Positions 25,012 through 32,577 are shown, numbered from the stretch's first letter. The stretch: 34,515 nt of DNA from a bacterium (GCA_030643545.1 DAOWLE010000021.1:1-34515), one strand, 5' to 3'. A program made the numbers and translations. The notes: generated from the letters alone by a model not told the origin.

Positions 25012-26046
25012 TTAACCTTTTACAATCTTCCTCACTGGCCAGGAAATTTCAATTCCTTCCTGATCATATCGCGATTTCAGCGCCTTGATAAAATGATGGA
25101 CGATTGTGTATTTGTTGGTTCTTTGGGCGACTCTTAAAATTATTGAAAACTGGATATTTGAATCGCCGAAAGTATGATATTTCATTGTCGGCTCAAAATC
25201 TTTTACCGCGCCGGGAACTATCTGTTGAATTTTATTCGCTATTTCAAGAGTTACTTTTTCCACTTTTTCCAAATCTGAATCATAAGCGACTCCGCACTGG
25301 ATAATCACCCCCATTTCTTTTTCCGGATAAGAAACATTAGTGATGATACTGTCGGCAAGTTTTGAATTCGGAATAATAATAATATTATTGGCAATAGTTC
25401 TGATTTTTGTTGTTCGCCAGCCAATGTCTTCAACAAATCCAGAAAACCCGGAAGCGCCGCTTCCCAATTCAATAAAATCACCGACGCTCACCGGACGGTC
25501 GGAAATAAGATGGACTCCGGCGAAAAAATTTGAAAGAGTTGACTGAAGAGCCAAACCGATTGCCAAACCTCCGATGCCCAGTCCGGCGACCAAAGGAGTT
25601 ACTTCAACATTGTAATGCTGTAAAACTATTAAAAGGGCGGCTAAATAAATTATTATATTAGTCACTTTGCTGATTAGTTTCGGAGTTTTTTCAAACTTTT
25701 TTTGGACTTTCAAAAAGCGGGAGATTAAAACATTTAAAACTTTAGAGGCAATTAAAGTAATGATTAAAATTGAGCCGATGAAAAATATTTTGTCTATCCA
25801 TAAAGCGTATTGTTTTATAAAAGACAAATCTTTTACGGCAAACCATAATCCAATGAAAATAATAAATCCATAAAGCGGTTTGGTTATTATTTTTAAAATA
25901 ATATCGTCTAAGTCGCTTTTTGTTTTGTCAGTAATTCCTTTGATGTAATTGACCAAGCAAAAATGAAAAAGTTTGGCAAAAACAGCCGAGCCGATTAAAA
26001 TCAGAAAAAAATTTAAAATTTCATTTTGAATTAATAAAATTTGCAT
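25012..26046 (-). CDS. Small-conductance mechanosensitive channel (MscS family)
   Basis: MscS channels open under membrane tension and release solutes during osmotic downshock. Four to five hydrophobic helices are followed by the pore helix region GLGIGGLAIGLALQSTLSNFFAG (about 155-177), with the Gly/Ala pattern of TM3. The beta domain has RPVSVGDFIEL and IPNSKLADSIITN; the alpha/beta C-terminal part ends at IEISWPVRKI. The length, 344 residues, is slightly longer than E. coli MscS. No regulatory site was seen. Confidence 0.92.
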   Translation of the reverse strand: MQILLIQNEILNFFLILIGSAVFAKLFHFCLVNYIKGITDKTKSDLDDIILKIITKPLYGFIIFIGLWFAVKDLSFIKQYALWIDKIFFIGSILIITLIASKVLNVLISRFLKVQKKFEKTPKLISKVTNIIIYLAALLIVLQHYNVEVTPLVAGLGIGGLAIGLALQSTLSNFFAGVHLISDRPVSVGDFIELGSGASGFSGFVEDIGWRTTKIRTIANNIIIIPNSKLADSIITNVSYPEKEMGVIIQCGVAYDSDLEKVEKVTLEIANKIQQIVPGAVKDFEPTMKYHTFGDSNIQFSIILRVAQRTNKYTIVHHFIKALKSRYDQEGIEISWPVRKIVKG

Positions 26047-26083
26047 AGTTGTTTTTTTAAAATGTTATTTATTGTATTGTAAA

Positions 26084-26512
26084 TTATTTTCTTAAATTAT
26101 TTTTCAAAATCAATTTTTCTTTATATGCCTGATTATTAATATCTTTTCCAGTAATAAATACTTCTATTTTACCATTGTCTGAATATAACGGACAACCCAT
26201 AACTTTTTTCGTCTCTCCTTTTTTTAAAGAATTGCAATAGTGGGCGAGTTTGGATATCGAATCTTCATCAGCATTGAAAAATTTATCCATTTCTATTTTT
26301 TGCTTTATTCCATCTTGGAGCGAAAAAATTTCGATTTTTAAATTTAAAATATCTCCGCCATGATTTGTTATATCAAAATAATTTTGTCTTTTTTGTAATG
26401 GACTAATAGAAATTTTTGGCGTTTTATCTTCCTTACGGAATTTTAAAGGCAAATAAACACCGGTAATATAGCCCAGAACAAATGTAATAATTGCAATAAT
26501 AATAGTTTCCAT
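26084..26512 (-). CDS. Membrane-anchored hypothetical protein
   Basis: An N-terminal helix (IIIAIITFVLGYITGVYLPL, residues 4-23) is followed by a polar domain of about 115 residues with beta-strand character (DITNHGGDILNLKIEIF; KIEVFITGKDINNQAYKEKL). Two Cys are present (HYCNSL, MGCPLY). No family is recognised. It begins a run of four uncharacterised genes ending at 28608, all on the minus strand with gaps of 50-65 bases or overlaps. Confidence 0.6.
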   Translation of the reverse strand: METIIIAIITFVLGYITGVYLPLKFRKEDKTPKISISPLQKRQNYFDITNHGGDILNLKIEIFSLQDGIKQKIEMDKFFNADEDSISKLAHYCNSLKKGETKKVMGCPLYSDNGKIEVFITGKDINNQAYKEKLILKNNLRK

Positions 26513-26575
26513 AATTCAATTTTAAAAATAATTTTATTTAGCTTGCTAACCAGATATGTGATGTATAATTTTCTA

Positions 26576-27220
26576 TCAATCCCTTGTAAATCTTCTTACT
26601 ACTTCTGGCCATTTTGTCGCTAAGTCTTCAAAAACAGGTTTCCAATTTTCCTCTTTAAGCTCTTCATCTGATACAGTGATATTTGTTGTTTTTCCCAATT
26701 TGCTTGCATGTAATCTATACGCGTTTAAAAAGTTTGTTTCCGAGAGAGTAAGAGCTAATCCTATTTTTGAATGATTTTTTTTCACCTGCATCATTTCCAT
26801 GACCATTTTTACGATTCCTGATAAAAATCTTGCAATGAAAAAAATAAGTACACCTTGCCAACCAACTGTTATAAATCCATATACCGCAAGAAGAATTAGT
26901 AAAATGCCAAAACCAGAAATGTAACTATAAAATGTTCCTAAATAATCCAATCCAGGGATTATATATAATCCAAAAAGTATTATTAAAAAACCTGCGATTG
27001 AAGCAACAAAAACATATACCCCAATTTCAAATGGAGATAAGCGTAAATAAAAGCAAATCAAACCAACTACAAAAATTATTAAGGAAGGAATTGACTCTAA
27101 TCCTTCTGTCGTCTTTAAAACTTTGAAGGCATCAATCTTTGGGTAAAGTCTTGCAATTAAGGCAAACGCGTAATTAAATGGTAGTCTGATTTTTAGTCCT
27201 CGTGGTGTAAAAATGGCCAT
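26576..27220 (-). CDS. Multi-pass membrane protein, unknown function
   Basis: The 214-residue product has about four to five hydrophobic segments between residues 40 and 150 (SLIIFVVGLICFYLRL, VYVFVASIAGFLIILFGLYI, ISGFGILLILLAVYGFITVG, VLIFFIARFLSGIV). A cytoplasmic-looking tail follows (EEELKEENWKPVFEDLATKWPEVVRRFTRD in two stretches). No family is recognised. It lies between two other unknown genes and may share their transcript. Confidence 0.6.
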   Translation of the reverse strand: MAIFTPRGLKIRLPFNYAFALIARLYPKIDAFKVLKTTEGLESIPSLIIFVVGLICFYLRLSPFEIGVYVFVASIAGFLIILFGLYIIPGLDYLGTFYSYISGFGILLILLAVYGFITVGWQGVLIFFIARFLSGIVKMVMEMMQVKKNHSKIGLALTLSETNFLNAYRLHASKLGKTTNITVSDEELKEENWKPVFEDLATKWPEVVRRFTRD

Positions 27221-27274
27221 AGAATTTTAGTTAATGATAAAAAATTACATTTTATAAAATTTGTTTACTGTATC

Positions 27275-27928
27275 TTAATTTTGAGATAATATATTTTTTA
27301 AAACTTCTTCATCATTTTTATTATCCCACTCATCTTTTTTGATTTGCAATCCATCATTCATCTTTTTAAATAAACTTTGTACTACATTAAGTCCTTTTTC
27401 TTCTACTATATTATCAAGGGTTTTAAAAAAAATATTATTTTTCTGCTCGTCTTCTAGTTTTGTAACAAGTCCTTGTTTGTTGAGTTCTTTATAAATCTCC
27501 TTTTGTAAAATCAAATTAAAACCTTCTTGATTAATATTTTTGCCATCAATAAAATTTCGATGCTGACAATCTAATTGCCCACCGGGATACCATTTCAGTG
27601 GCTCGAGGAATGCGTGTAGTGTTTCGTGTATTACCCCACCCCATACATAATCTGGATTATTGCAAATCACGGGGTCATCTGGTTTTATAAAAATAATTCC
27701 GTTGGGTAAATAAAACGCGTCGCTGCTATATTCTTCGTTTTTATGGTCCCTATCTGAAAAAATAACAGTATAGCGTTTAAAGCGTGGCTCTAGACCGAAT
27801 ACTTTGACCATTGTATCCCAAGTGCCAGATATTTGATCAATATAAATCTTAACTTTTTCGTAGTGTTCTGCTTTGCAAATGGCAAAATAGTAATAATTTT
27901 GTCCTAAGGACTTCTCAAATATTTTCAT
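27275..27928 (-). CDS. Putative HExxH metallopeptidase-like protein
   Basis: A zinc-peptidase-type motif HETLH sits in WGGVIHETLHAFLEPL at about residues 97-112, preceded by YLPNGIIFIKPDD. A downstream Glu/His third ligand cannot be assigned with confidence (candidates in the GQLDCQHRNF segment). There is no signal peptide, so it would act in the cytoplasm. The 217-residue protein starts inside the stop of the preceding gene (four-base ATGA overlap), which indicates translational coupling. The activity is inferred from the motif only. Confidence 0.6.
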   Translation of the reverse strand: MKIFEKSLGQNYYYFAICKAEHYEKVKIYIDQISGTWDTMVKVFGLEPRFKRYTVIFSDRDHKNEEYSSDAFYLPNGIIFIKPDDPVICNNPDYVWGGVIHETLHAFLEPLKWYPGGQLDCQHRNFIDGKNINQEGFNLILQKEIYKELNKQGLVTKLEDEQKNNIFFKTLDNIVEEKGLNVVQSLFKKMNDGLQIKKDEWDNKNDEEVLKNILSQN

Positions 27929-28608
27929 ATCTTAATTTTTACCTTATCTAAAGAATGTCGAGCTCCGTCGTAAAAACCGTGGATAATGGCAGTCAAGCGA
28001 AATTGTGCTTCTTTATTCGGTTCAAAATCTTTATCAAAACCAAGACGGTCACAAAGAGCAAACATTAGCAAACCAGCTGTGACATTTCTTTTACAAGCGT
28101 CCTCAGAAAATAATCGATTCAAAACTCGCGTCACGCATTTGTCATTGAATCCTTCTTTGTGATATTGCTCAAATAAGTTCACTCTCGTTGTATTGACGCG
28201 AGCAAGAAAAACTCTATCAAGTGCCTTTTGCGGAGTTTTGCCAAGAGTGCTTGAGCGAGCAATTGCTTGATTATAATTTTCCGAATTTTCCCAAATATCG
28301 CTTTTATCCTTTTCTTCTAAATATTTTTTAGTAAAAACACTCTGAACAATTGCTAGTTTATCTCCAAATTTATGTAACCATGCAAGCGCAAATAATTCGA
28401 ATCGCAAAGGTATCATTTCAGCAGCAAGTTTTTCAGGCGTAATGTTAAAAAAGCTTTGATCCGCTTCAATAATAGTTTTTTTTACCGTCTCGAAGTATGT
28501 CGCGTCAGCATCAATTCCTTCAATTACCGGATTTAGGATATTCTTTTCATAAAAATCACGGCAAAAATCCTCGAGATTAACTTCTTGTTTTTTTGAAAAA
28601 ATTGACAT
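27925..28608 (-). CDS. Hypothetical all-helical protein
   Basis: The 227-residue product is mostly helical and soluble (FCRDFYEKNILNPVIEG near the N-terminus, LRFELFALAWLHKFGDKLA in the middle, LTAIIHGFYDGARHSL near the end). No known motif was found. AAGGA lies six bases before the ATG. It overlaps the HExxH gene by ATGA, so the two proteins are likely made together, for example as a peptidase-like protein and its partner. Confidence 0.6.
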   Translation of the reverse strand: MSIFSKKQEVNLEDFCRDFYEKNILNPVIEGIDADATYFETVKKTIIEADQSFFNITPEKLAAEMIPLRFELFALAWLHKFGDKLAIVQSVFTKKYLEEKDKSDIWENSENYNQAIARSSTLGKTPQKALDRVFLARVNTTRVNLFEQYHKEGFNDKCVTRVLNRLFSEDACKRNVTAGLLMFALCDRLGFDKDFEPNKEAQFRLTAIIHGFYDGARHSLDKVKIKI

Positions 28609-28698
28609 AATAATTCCTTTATAATTTTTTTAGCAAATCTTCTATGACAACTTGGTTTTGTAATAACCCAGCACAAAAATGAAATAATAAATCTTATG

Positions 28699-28783
28699 CG
28701 GAGGGTACAGGACTCGAACCTGTAAGGGTATAAATACCCGCTGGTTTTCAAGACCAGTGCCTTACCATTCGGCGCAACCCTCC
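28699..28783 (-). tRNA. tRNA-Ser (anticodon UGA)
   Basis: The acceptor arm GGAGGGT/ACCCTCC, a D arm, the anticodon arm ACTGGT-CTTGAAA-ACCAG with anticodon TGA, the long variable arm GGGTATTTATACCC and the T arm ACAGG-TTCGAGT-CCTGT are all present. The discriminator is G; CCA is not encoded. The long variable arm marks a class II tRNA and fits SerRS encoded at 23156. Confidence 0.93.
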
Positions 28784-28809
28784 TTATGTTTTTATTAAAT
28801 TTTTACAAT

Positions 28810-28883
28810 GCGGTTTTTCCGCCTACGGCGGATCAGCCGTAGGCTGACAAGACCGTCCCTTTAAACCACTCAGGCATCCCTCC
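28810..28883 (-). pseudogene. Truncated tRNA-Ser-like gene broken in the anticodon loop by a palindrome
   Basis: From 28883 the minus strand reads GGAGGGATGCCTGAGTGG, a D arm, then GACGGTCTTG, i.e. a class II 5' half up to anticodon position 35. Next comes the palindrome at 28819-28847, then AAAAACCGC, which could pair with the ACGGT strand. The variable arm, T arm and acceptor 3' strand are missing. It lies 27 bases before the intact tRNA-Ser on the same strand and is probably a dead duplicate. Confidence 0.65.
28819..28847. repeat. Copy of the CCTACGGCGGATC palindrome
   Basis: CGCCTACGGC..GGATCA..GCCGTAGGCTGA is a near-perfect palindrome related to 11407-11436. It is inserted in the anticodon loop region of the broken tRNA. 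Confidence 0.8.
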
Positions 28884-28922
28884 GCTTCTTTATGGGGCAA
28901 GCCAGTGCTTTTTTTTAATTAC

Positions 28923-28971
28923 ATTTATATAATAACTAAAAAATCCCGCAAAAGCAAGCGAGGTTTTTTTA
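28923..28971 (+). repeat. Left direct repeat with terminator-like hairpin
   Basis: This 49-base sequence matches 31571-31619 at 45 positions by eye. It contains TCCCGC..GCGAGG followed by TTTTTTT. Here no + strand gene precedes it, so the terminator has no obvious client, unlike the right copy. Confidence 0.75.
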
Positions 28972-29043
28972 TTTCCCCAAATTTGTTAAAAATCTTGTTT
29001 TGTGTTATTTTTTAAGAGCAGATTGCGATAAAAAAAGTTGAAG

Positions 29044-29063
29044 GCGACAATACGTATTGTCGC
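29044..29063. promoter_or_regulatory. Perfect 20-bp palindrome upstream of the GT/GH130 cassette
   Basis: GCGACAATACGTATTGTCGC is exactly self-complementary and has no loop, which favours a dimeric repressor or activator site over a terminator. It ends 44 bases before the ATG at 29108. A second small palindrome CTTTCGAAAG follows at once. No matching regulator gene is adjacent. Confidence 0.5.
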
Positions 29064-29107
29064 TTTCGAAAGTTGATAACCGTATAAATATTTATATCAA
29101 ATAGCAT

Positions 29108-30331
29108 ATGAAAACTACAATGGTAATTCCATCATATTGGGCAAGAGAAAAATCTGTTGGCTGGAAGCAGGGAGATGATATTTATGATCATCCTGCTCCC
29201 ATAGATAGCGAAGGTACATTATTTAGAACCGTTCAAAGCATAAAAAAACTGAAGGATAAAGATTTTCAATTAGTAATAATTGCTGTTGCCACAACGGAAG
29301 ATATTGAGAAACAAGTTGAAAAAAAGATTGCCAACATCATCAAGTTATCTAATCCAGGAGTAGAGATATTATTATTCGGAAGTTCTCATCTCAAGCAGAT
29401 ACACAAATTATTAATTGATGAAGGCAAAAAAAAGTATGCTGATATTCTTCAGCTTCAAGGATATTCTAATATCCGAAATTTATGTATATTTATTCCTCAT
29501 ATTTTAGGTTCAGAAACAGCAGTTCTTATTGACGATGACGAAGTATTTGAAGATCCGGAATTTATGTTAAAAGCCAAAGAATTTGTCGGCAAAAATATAA
29601 ATGGAAAAACTGTTAACGCGGTAGCGGGATATTACCTTCAGCCAGACGGGGATTATCATGTTAAAAAACCTTTTCGCAAATGGATGAAATATTGGGACAA
29701 ATATGATAGAATGAATGAAGCGTTTGATAAAATAATCGGAACTGAACCGAGATTGAAAGAAACTCCTTTTGTTTTTGGCGGAAATATGATTATTCATAAA
29801 AATCTTTTTACTGTTGTTCCTTTTGACCCTAAAATTTCAAGAGGCGAAGACATAGATTTTTTAATAAATGCAAAGATGTTTGGATTTTCTTTTTTACTGG
29901 ATAATCAACTATCTATTAAGCATCTCCCGCCTTCAAAGGCGCATCCTGTTTGGATGCAATTGCGAGAAGATATTTATCGTTTTGTTTATGAGCGGGCAAA
30001 AATTGAAAAACAAAAAGAGGCGGAAGGAATGATAAAAGTTTATCCAGAGAATTTTGATCCATATCCAGGATGTTTTTTGAAAAAAGATCTTGAAGAAAAG
30101 ATAAAAAAATCATCTAAATTATTGTCTGAAGAATATCTTGCCAAGGGCGATGAGCAAGGCAGCGCGGAGGCGTTAAATAATATCGCGATTGCTAAAACAG
30201 AAGCAACGCCAAAATATGACGCTTTTCAAAGCTTCTGTAAATTTCAAAAACAATGGAAAGAATTTATGCTGTTTACGAGTGAGAAAAAAATTCAAGGGCA
30301 AATTAAAAATATCATTTGTAAAAAAATATGA
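29108..30331 (+). CDS. GT-A type glycosyltransferase
   Basis: The protein begins MKTTMVIPSYWAREKS and has the metal/nucleotide-binding acidic motif AVLIDDDEVFEDPEFM at about residues 138-153. Later GGNMIIHKNLF and SRGEDIDFLINAKMFGFSF resemble the acceptor-side ED motif of inverting GT2-like enzymes. A helical C-terminal part follows; 407 residues in total. It overlaps the GH130 gene by four bases (ATGA), so the two are translationally coupled. The donor is unknown; GH130 pairing suggests mannose. Confidence 0.75.
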   Translation: MKTTMVIPSYWAREKSVGWKQGDDIYDHPAPIDSEGTLFRTVQSIKKLKDKDFQLVIIAVATTEDIEKQVEKKIANIIKLSNPGVEILLFGSSHLKQIHKLLIDEGKKKYADILQLQGYSNIRNLCIFIPHILGSETAVLIDDDEVFEDPEFMLKAKEFVGKNINGKTVNAVAGYYLQPDGDYHVKKPFRKWMKYWDKYDRMNEAFDKIIGTEPRLKETPFVFGGNMIIHKNLFTVVPFDPKISRGEDIDFLINAKMFGFSFLLDNQLSIKHLPPSKAHPVWMQLREDIYRFVYERAKIEKQKEAEGMIKVYPENFDPYPGCFLKKDLEEKIKKSSKLLSEEYLAKGDEQGSAEALNNIAIAKTEATPKYDAFQSFCKFQKQWKEFMLFTSEKKIQGQIKNIICKKI

Positions 30332-31248
30332 ATATAGTATTAAAAAGATACATTAAAAATCCTATTCTTAAACCAGTAAAAACACATAATTGGGAAGAAT
30401 ATGTTTATAATTGCGCCGCAATAGCCTTGGACAATAAAGTTCATATAGTTTACAGAGCTTTAAGTAAAGATAAAGTATCAAGGTTTGGTTATGCTTCCTC
30501 ATCAGACGGTTTCAATATTGACGAAAGATTAAAGAAACCAATTTTTGTCCCAAAATTGGAAACTGAAAAACCAATGGTAAAGTTCAATAATTCTGGTGTT
30601 GAAGATCCGAGATTAACAAGGATTGGTAACAGAATTTACATGCTTTACGCCGGAGTAAACGGTAGGACAGGCCAATCATCTATGGCTTCAATTAAAGTTG
30701 AAGATTTTTTACAAAAGAAATGGAACTGGAAAAGGTATGGAGTTCTTTTTCCACATATTGACGATAGAAACACTGCTTTGTTTCCAGAAAAGATAAATGG
30801 GAAATATGTTCTTTATACAAGGTTTATGCCGAATATCTGGGTGAGTTATTCAAGAGATTTGAAAAACTGGTCAAGTCCAAAAATAGTAATGAAACCAAGA
30901 AAAGGGATGTGGGATGAATACAAAGTTGGCATAGCAGGACCTCCCATAAAATTGAATGATTTTTGGTTATTGATTTATCATGGAGTTGAACAAAGAAAAG
31001 CTGGGGCAATTGGAAGAGTTTACAGATTAGGATTTGTTTTGATAGATTCTAAAAATCCAGAAAAATTTTTGTATAGAAGCAAAAAACCAATTTTTGAACC
31101 AGTTAAGGATTATGAAAAATTTGGGCAGGTAAATAATGTTGTTTTTTCTTGCAGTTCAATTGTTTTAGGAAAAAAGCTGTTTGTTCATTATGGCGGCGCT
31201 GACACTGTAATAGGAATAGCTACCGCAGACATTTCTAAGTTTTTTTAA
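30328..31248 (+). CDS. GH130 family mannoside phosphorylase-like protein
   Basis: GH130 enzymes phosphorolyse or hydrolyse beta-mannosides (e.g. mannosyl-1,4-glucose or beta-1,2-mannans). The five-bladed propeller pattern is visible: NCAAIALDNKVHIVYRAL, GVEDPRLTRIGNRIYMLYAG (which holds the key Asp), ERWVSYSRDLKNW-like strands, LLIYHGVEQ and HYGGADTVIGIATADI. At 306 residues it is complete. The ATG overlaps the preceding GT gene. Phosphorylase versus hydrolase activity cannot be told by eye. The pair could build and recycle a mannose glycan. Confidence 0.88.
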   Translation: MNIVLKRYIKNPILKPVKTHNWEEYVYNCAAIALDNKVHIVYRALSKDKVSRFGYASSSDGFNIDERLKKPIFVPKLETEKPMVKFNNSGVEDPRLTRIGNRIYMLYAGVNGRTGQSSMASIKVEDFLQKKWNWKRYGVLFPHIDDRNTALFPEKINGKYVLYTRFMPNIWVSYSRDLKNWSSPKIVMKPRKGMWDEYKVGIAGPPIKLNDFWLLIYHGVEQRKAGAIGRVYRLGFVLIDSKNPEKFLYRSKKPIFEPVKDYEKFGQVNNVVFSCSSIVLGKKLFVHYGGADTVIGIATADISKFF

Positions 31249-31263
31249 GAAATAAAAAAGTAT

Positions 31264-31563
31264 ATGCGAGCGAACCATAAAAAAAATTCTAAAAAATACT
31301 GGTCTGATAAAATAACAAAAAATAGCAACGCTCTTGATTTAGAGAAAGGTGTTTTTACTTTTAAGTACCCGAGAAAAATCGCTTTGTCTCTTAAAATTTC
31401 CGCCGAGGAAAGTAAAAGACGCAAAGCAAAACCGTTTCAGTCAGCTATGTCTATGCTCAATTTTTATATTAATCGCGCTGGAAAAAATTTGCCGGAAAGC
31501 CAGAGGAAAATTTTAGAACAGGCGAAAATAGAACTCCGCAAAGTTTTTAACAGAAACATTTAG
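31264..31563 (+). CDS. DUF3175 family protein
   Basis: The product, 99 residues, matches the small DUF3175 family: KYWSDKITKNSNALDLEKGVF near the N-terminus, PRKIALSLKISAEESKRRKA in the middle and the characteristic AMSMLNFYINRAGKNLPESQ near 60-80. The function is unknown; its basic nature hints at nucleic-acid binding, an inference only. It ends the GT/GH130 cassette, 15 bases after the GH130 stop, and is followed by a terminator. Confidence 0.75.
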   Translation: MRANHKKNSKKYWSDKITKNSNALDLEKGVFTFKYPRKIALSLKISAEESKRRKAKPFQSAMSMLNFYINRAGKNLPESQRKILEQAKIELRKVFNRNI

Positions 31564-31570
31564 ATATAAA

Positions 31571-31619
31571 ATTTATACAATAACTAAAAAACCCCGCAAA
31601 AATAAGCGAGGTTTTTTTA
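31571..31619. terminator. Right direct repeat; bidirectional terminator between DUF3175 and 16S rRNA
   Basis: ACCCCGC..GCGAGGT with T-runs on both strands (GGTTTTTTT on +, GGGGTTTTTT on -). It can end both the DUF3175 transcript and the convergent rRNA transcript. The 49-base unit is 45/49 identical to 28923-28971. Confidence 0.7.
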
Positions 31620-31664
31620 AATTACAATCTTGTGTGGTTGTCCTAATTGATTATAGAGACAAAA

Positions 31665-31712
31665 CAATGTTTTGCCTCTGCCTGTTTAGAAAACAGGCGT
31701 CGACACCCCATC
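31665..31712 (-). other. Hairpins in the 16S rRNA 3' flank
   Basis: Downstream of the 16S 3' end the transcript can form GCCTGTTTTCTAAACAGGC and GAGGCAAAACATTGTTTTGTCTC. They may be processing signals or part of the terminator. No tRNA and no 23S rRNA sequence is present before the + strand genes begin. Confidence 0.45.
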
Positions 31713-31830
31713 AGATAATATAAATCGAGATTTAAAATTTATCTAATAGAAAGGAGGTGATCCATCCCCAGGTTCTCCTAGGGATGCCTTGTTACGACTT
31801 CACCCTGATCACCGGTCTTACCTTAGAATC

Positions 31831-31893
31831 ATCCTCATTTTTATAAACCAATTAATTTTATATTATAAAAAACTGATTTACAAAAGAGAGGAT
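31831..31893 (-). other. Helix-44 extension in 16S rRNA
   Basis: Between the conserved ACCATCCTC and GAGGATGAT strands (which pair) there are about 45 extra A/T-rich bases. TTTTGTAAATCAGTT (31885-31871) and AATTGGTTTATAAAA (31853-31839) can form 15 pairs including wobbles, so helix 44 is lengthened by a hairpin of about 50 bases. Confidence 0.6.
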
Positions 31894-32160
31894 GGTGCTT
31901 CGGGTATTACCGACTCTCTTGGTGTGACGGGCGGTGAGTACAAGACCTGAGAACGTATTCACCGTGACATGGCTGATTCACGATTACTAGCGATTCCAGC
32001 TTCATGAGGTCGAGTTGCAGACCTCAATCCGAACTAAGACCGGTTTTGATGGGATTGGCTCCGCCTTACGGCTTAGCAACCCTTTGTACCGATCATTGTA
32101 GCATGTGTGTAGCCCAGGGCGTCAAGGGCCATGCGGATTTGGCGTCATCCCCGCCTTCCT

Positions 32161-32474
32161 CCCAGCCCTTTTGGCATTATCTTCGTAGACTATTTTTTAA
32201 ACGTTTCTTAAGATGTCCGATCACGCTGCCGTGATGCTTAAGTTTATTTTCACGAATCAAAGCGTCTTTTTTACTGCGATAAATTTCGCAATATATTAAA
32301 TTAAAAGGCGCGTAAGATTTTGTTGATAACACTTTTTTCTGATTGTGTTCATTAAATCTTCTTTTAATATTATCAGTGCTTCCAACATAAATAAAATCTT
32401 TTAGAGTGCTTTGAATAAGATAAACATAGTACATATTATTTCATTAAAAAAATAATAATGCCAAAAGGGCTGGG
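32161..32474 (-). other. GIY-YIG-bearing intervening sequence in 16S helix-40 region
   Basis: The arms ATAATGCCAAAAGGGCTGGG (32455-32474) and CCCAGCCCTTTTGGCATTAT (32161-32180) are exact 20-bp inverted copies on top of the helix whose loop is normally about nine bases (E. coli about 1165-1172). The loop of 274 bases is almost entirely the GIY-YIG ORF. The ORF stop codon lies inside the arm. No group I core or second ORF was seen. Confidence 0.8.
32177..32434 (-). CDS. GIY-YIG nuclease encoded inside 16S rRNA
   Basis: The 85-residue protein is a single GIY-YIG domain of the small UPF0213/YhbQ-like type. The motif is split as VYLIQS (4-9) and FIYVGSTDNIKRRFNEHN (14-31), with the catalytic Arg in KRRFNEH and the Glu in ALIRENKLKHHG near 62. 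It ends KKRLKNSLRR. It has no DNA-binding extension, unlike most homing endonucleases of this fold. It is in the same orientation as the rRNA, with no Shine-Dalgarno motif before the ATG. It may be a homing-type or DNA-processing nuclease carried by the insertion, or a passenger. Confidence 0.88.
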   Translation of the reverse strand: MYYVYLIQSTLKDFIYVGSTDNIKRRFNEHNQKKVLSTKSYAPFNLIYCEIYRSKKDALIRENKLKHHGSVIGHLKKRLKNSLRR

Positions 32475-32546
32475 CGGTCTCCTGTGACAAATATAACACA
32501 GGATAGGGGTTGCGCTCGTTTCCCAACTTAATGGAACGCCTCACGG

Positions 32547-32577
<31 letters not shown>

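Noticed and set aside
28889-28920. Further tRNA fragment beyond the broken tRNA-Ser
   Set aside because: The bases GGGGCAAGCC look tRNA-like but form no arms with the neighbours.
32004-32234. ORF on the + strand across the 16S gene (MRSSCRPQSE...)
   Set aside because: It is antisense to conserved 16S sequence; its residues come from rRNA conservation, not from a protein.
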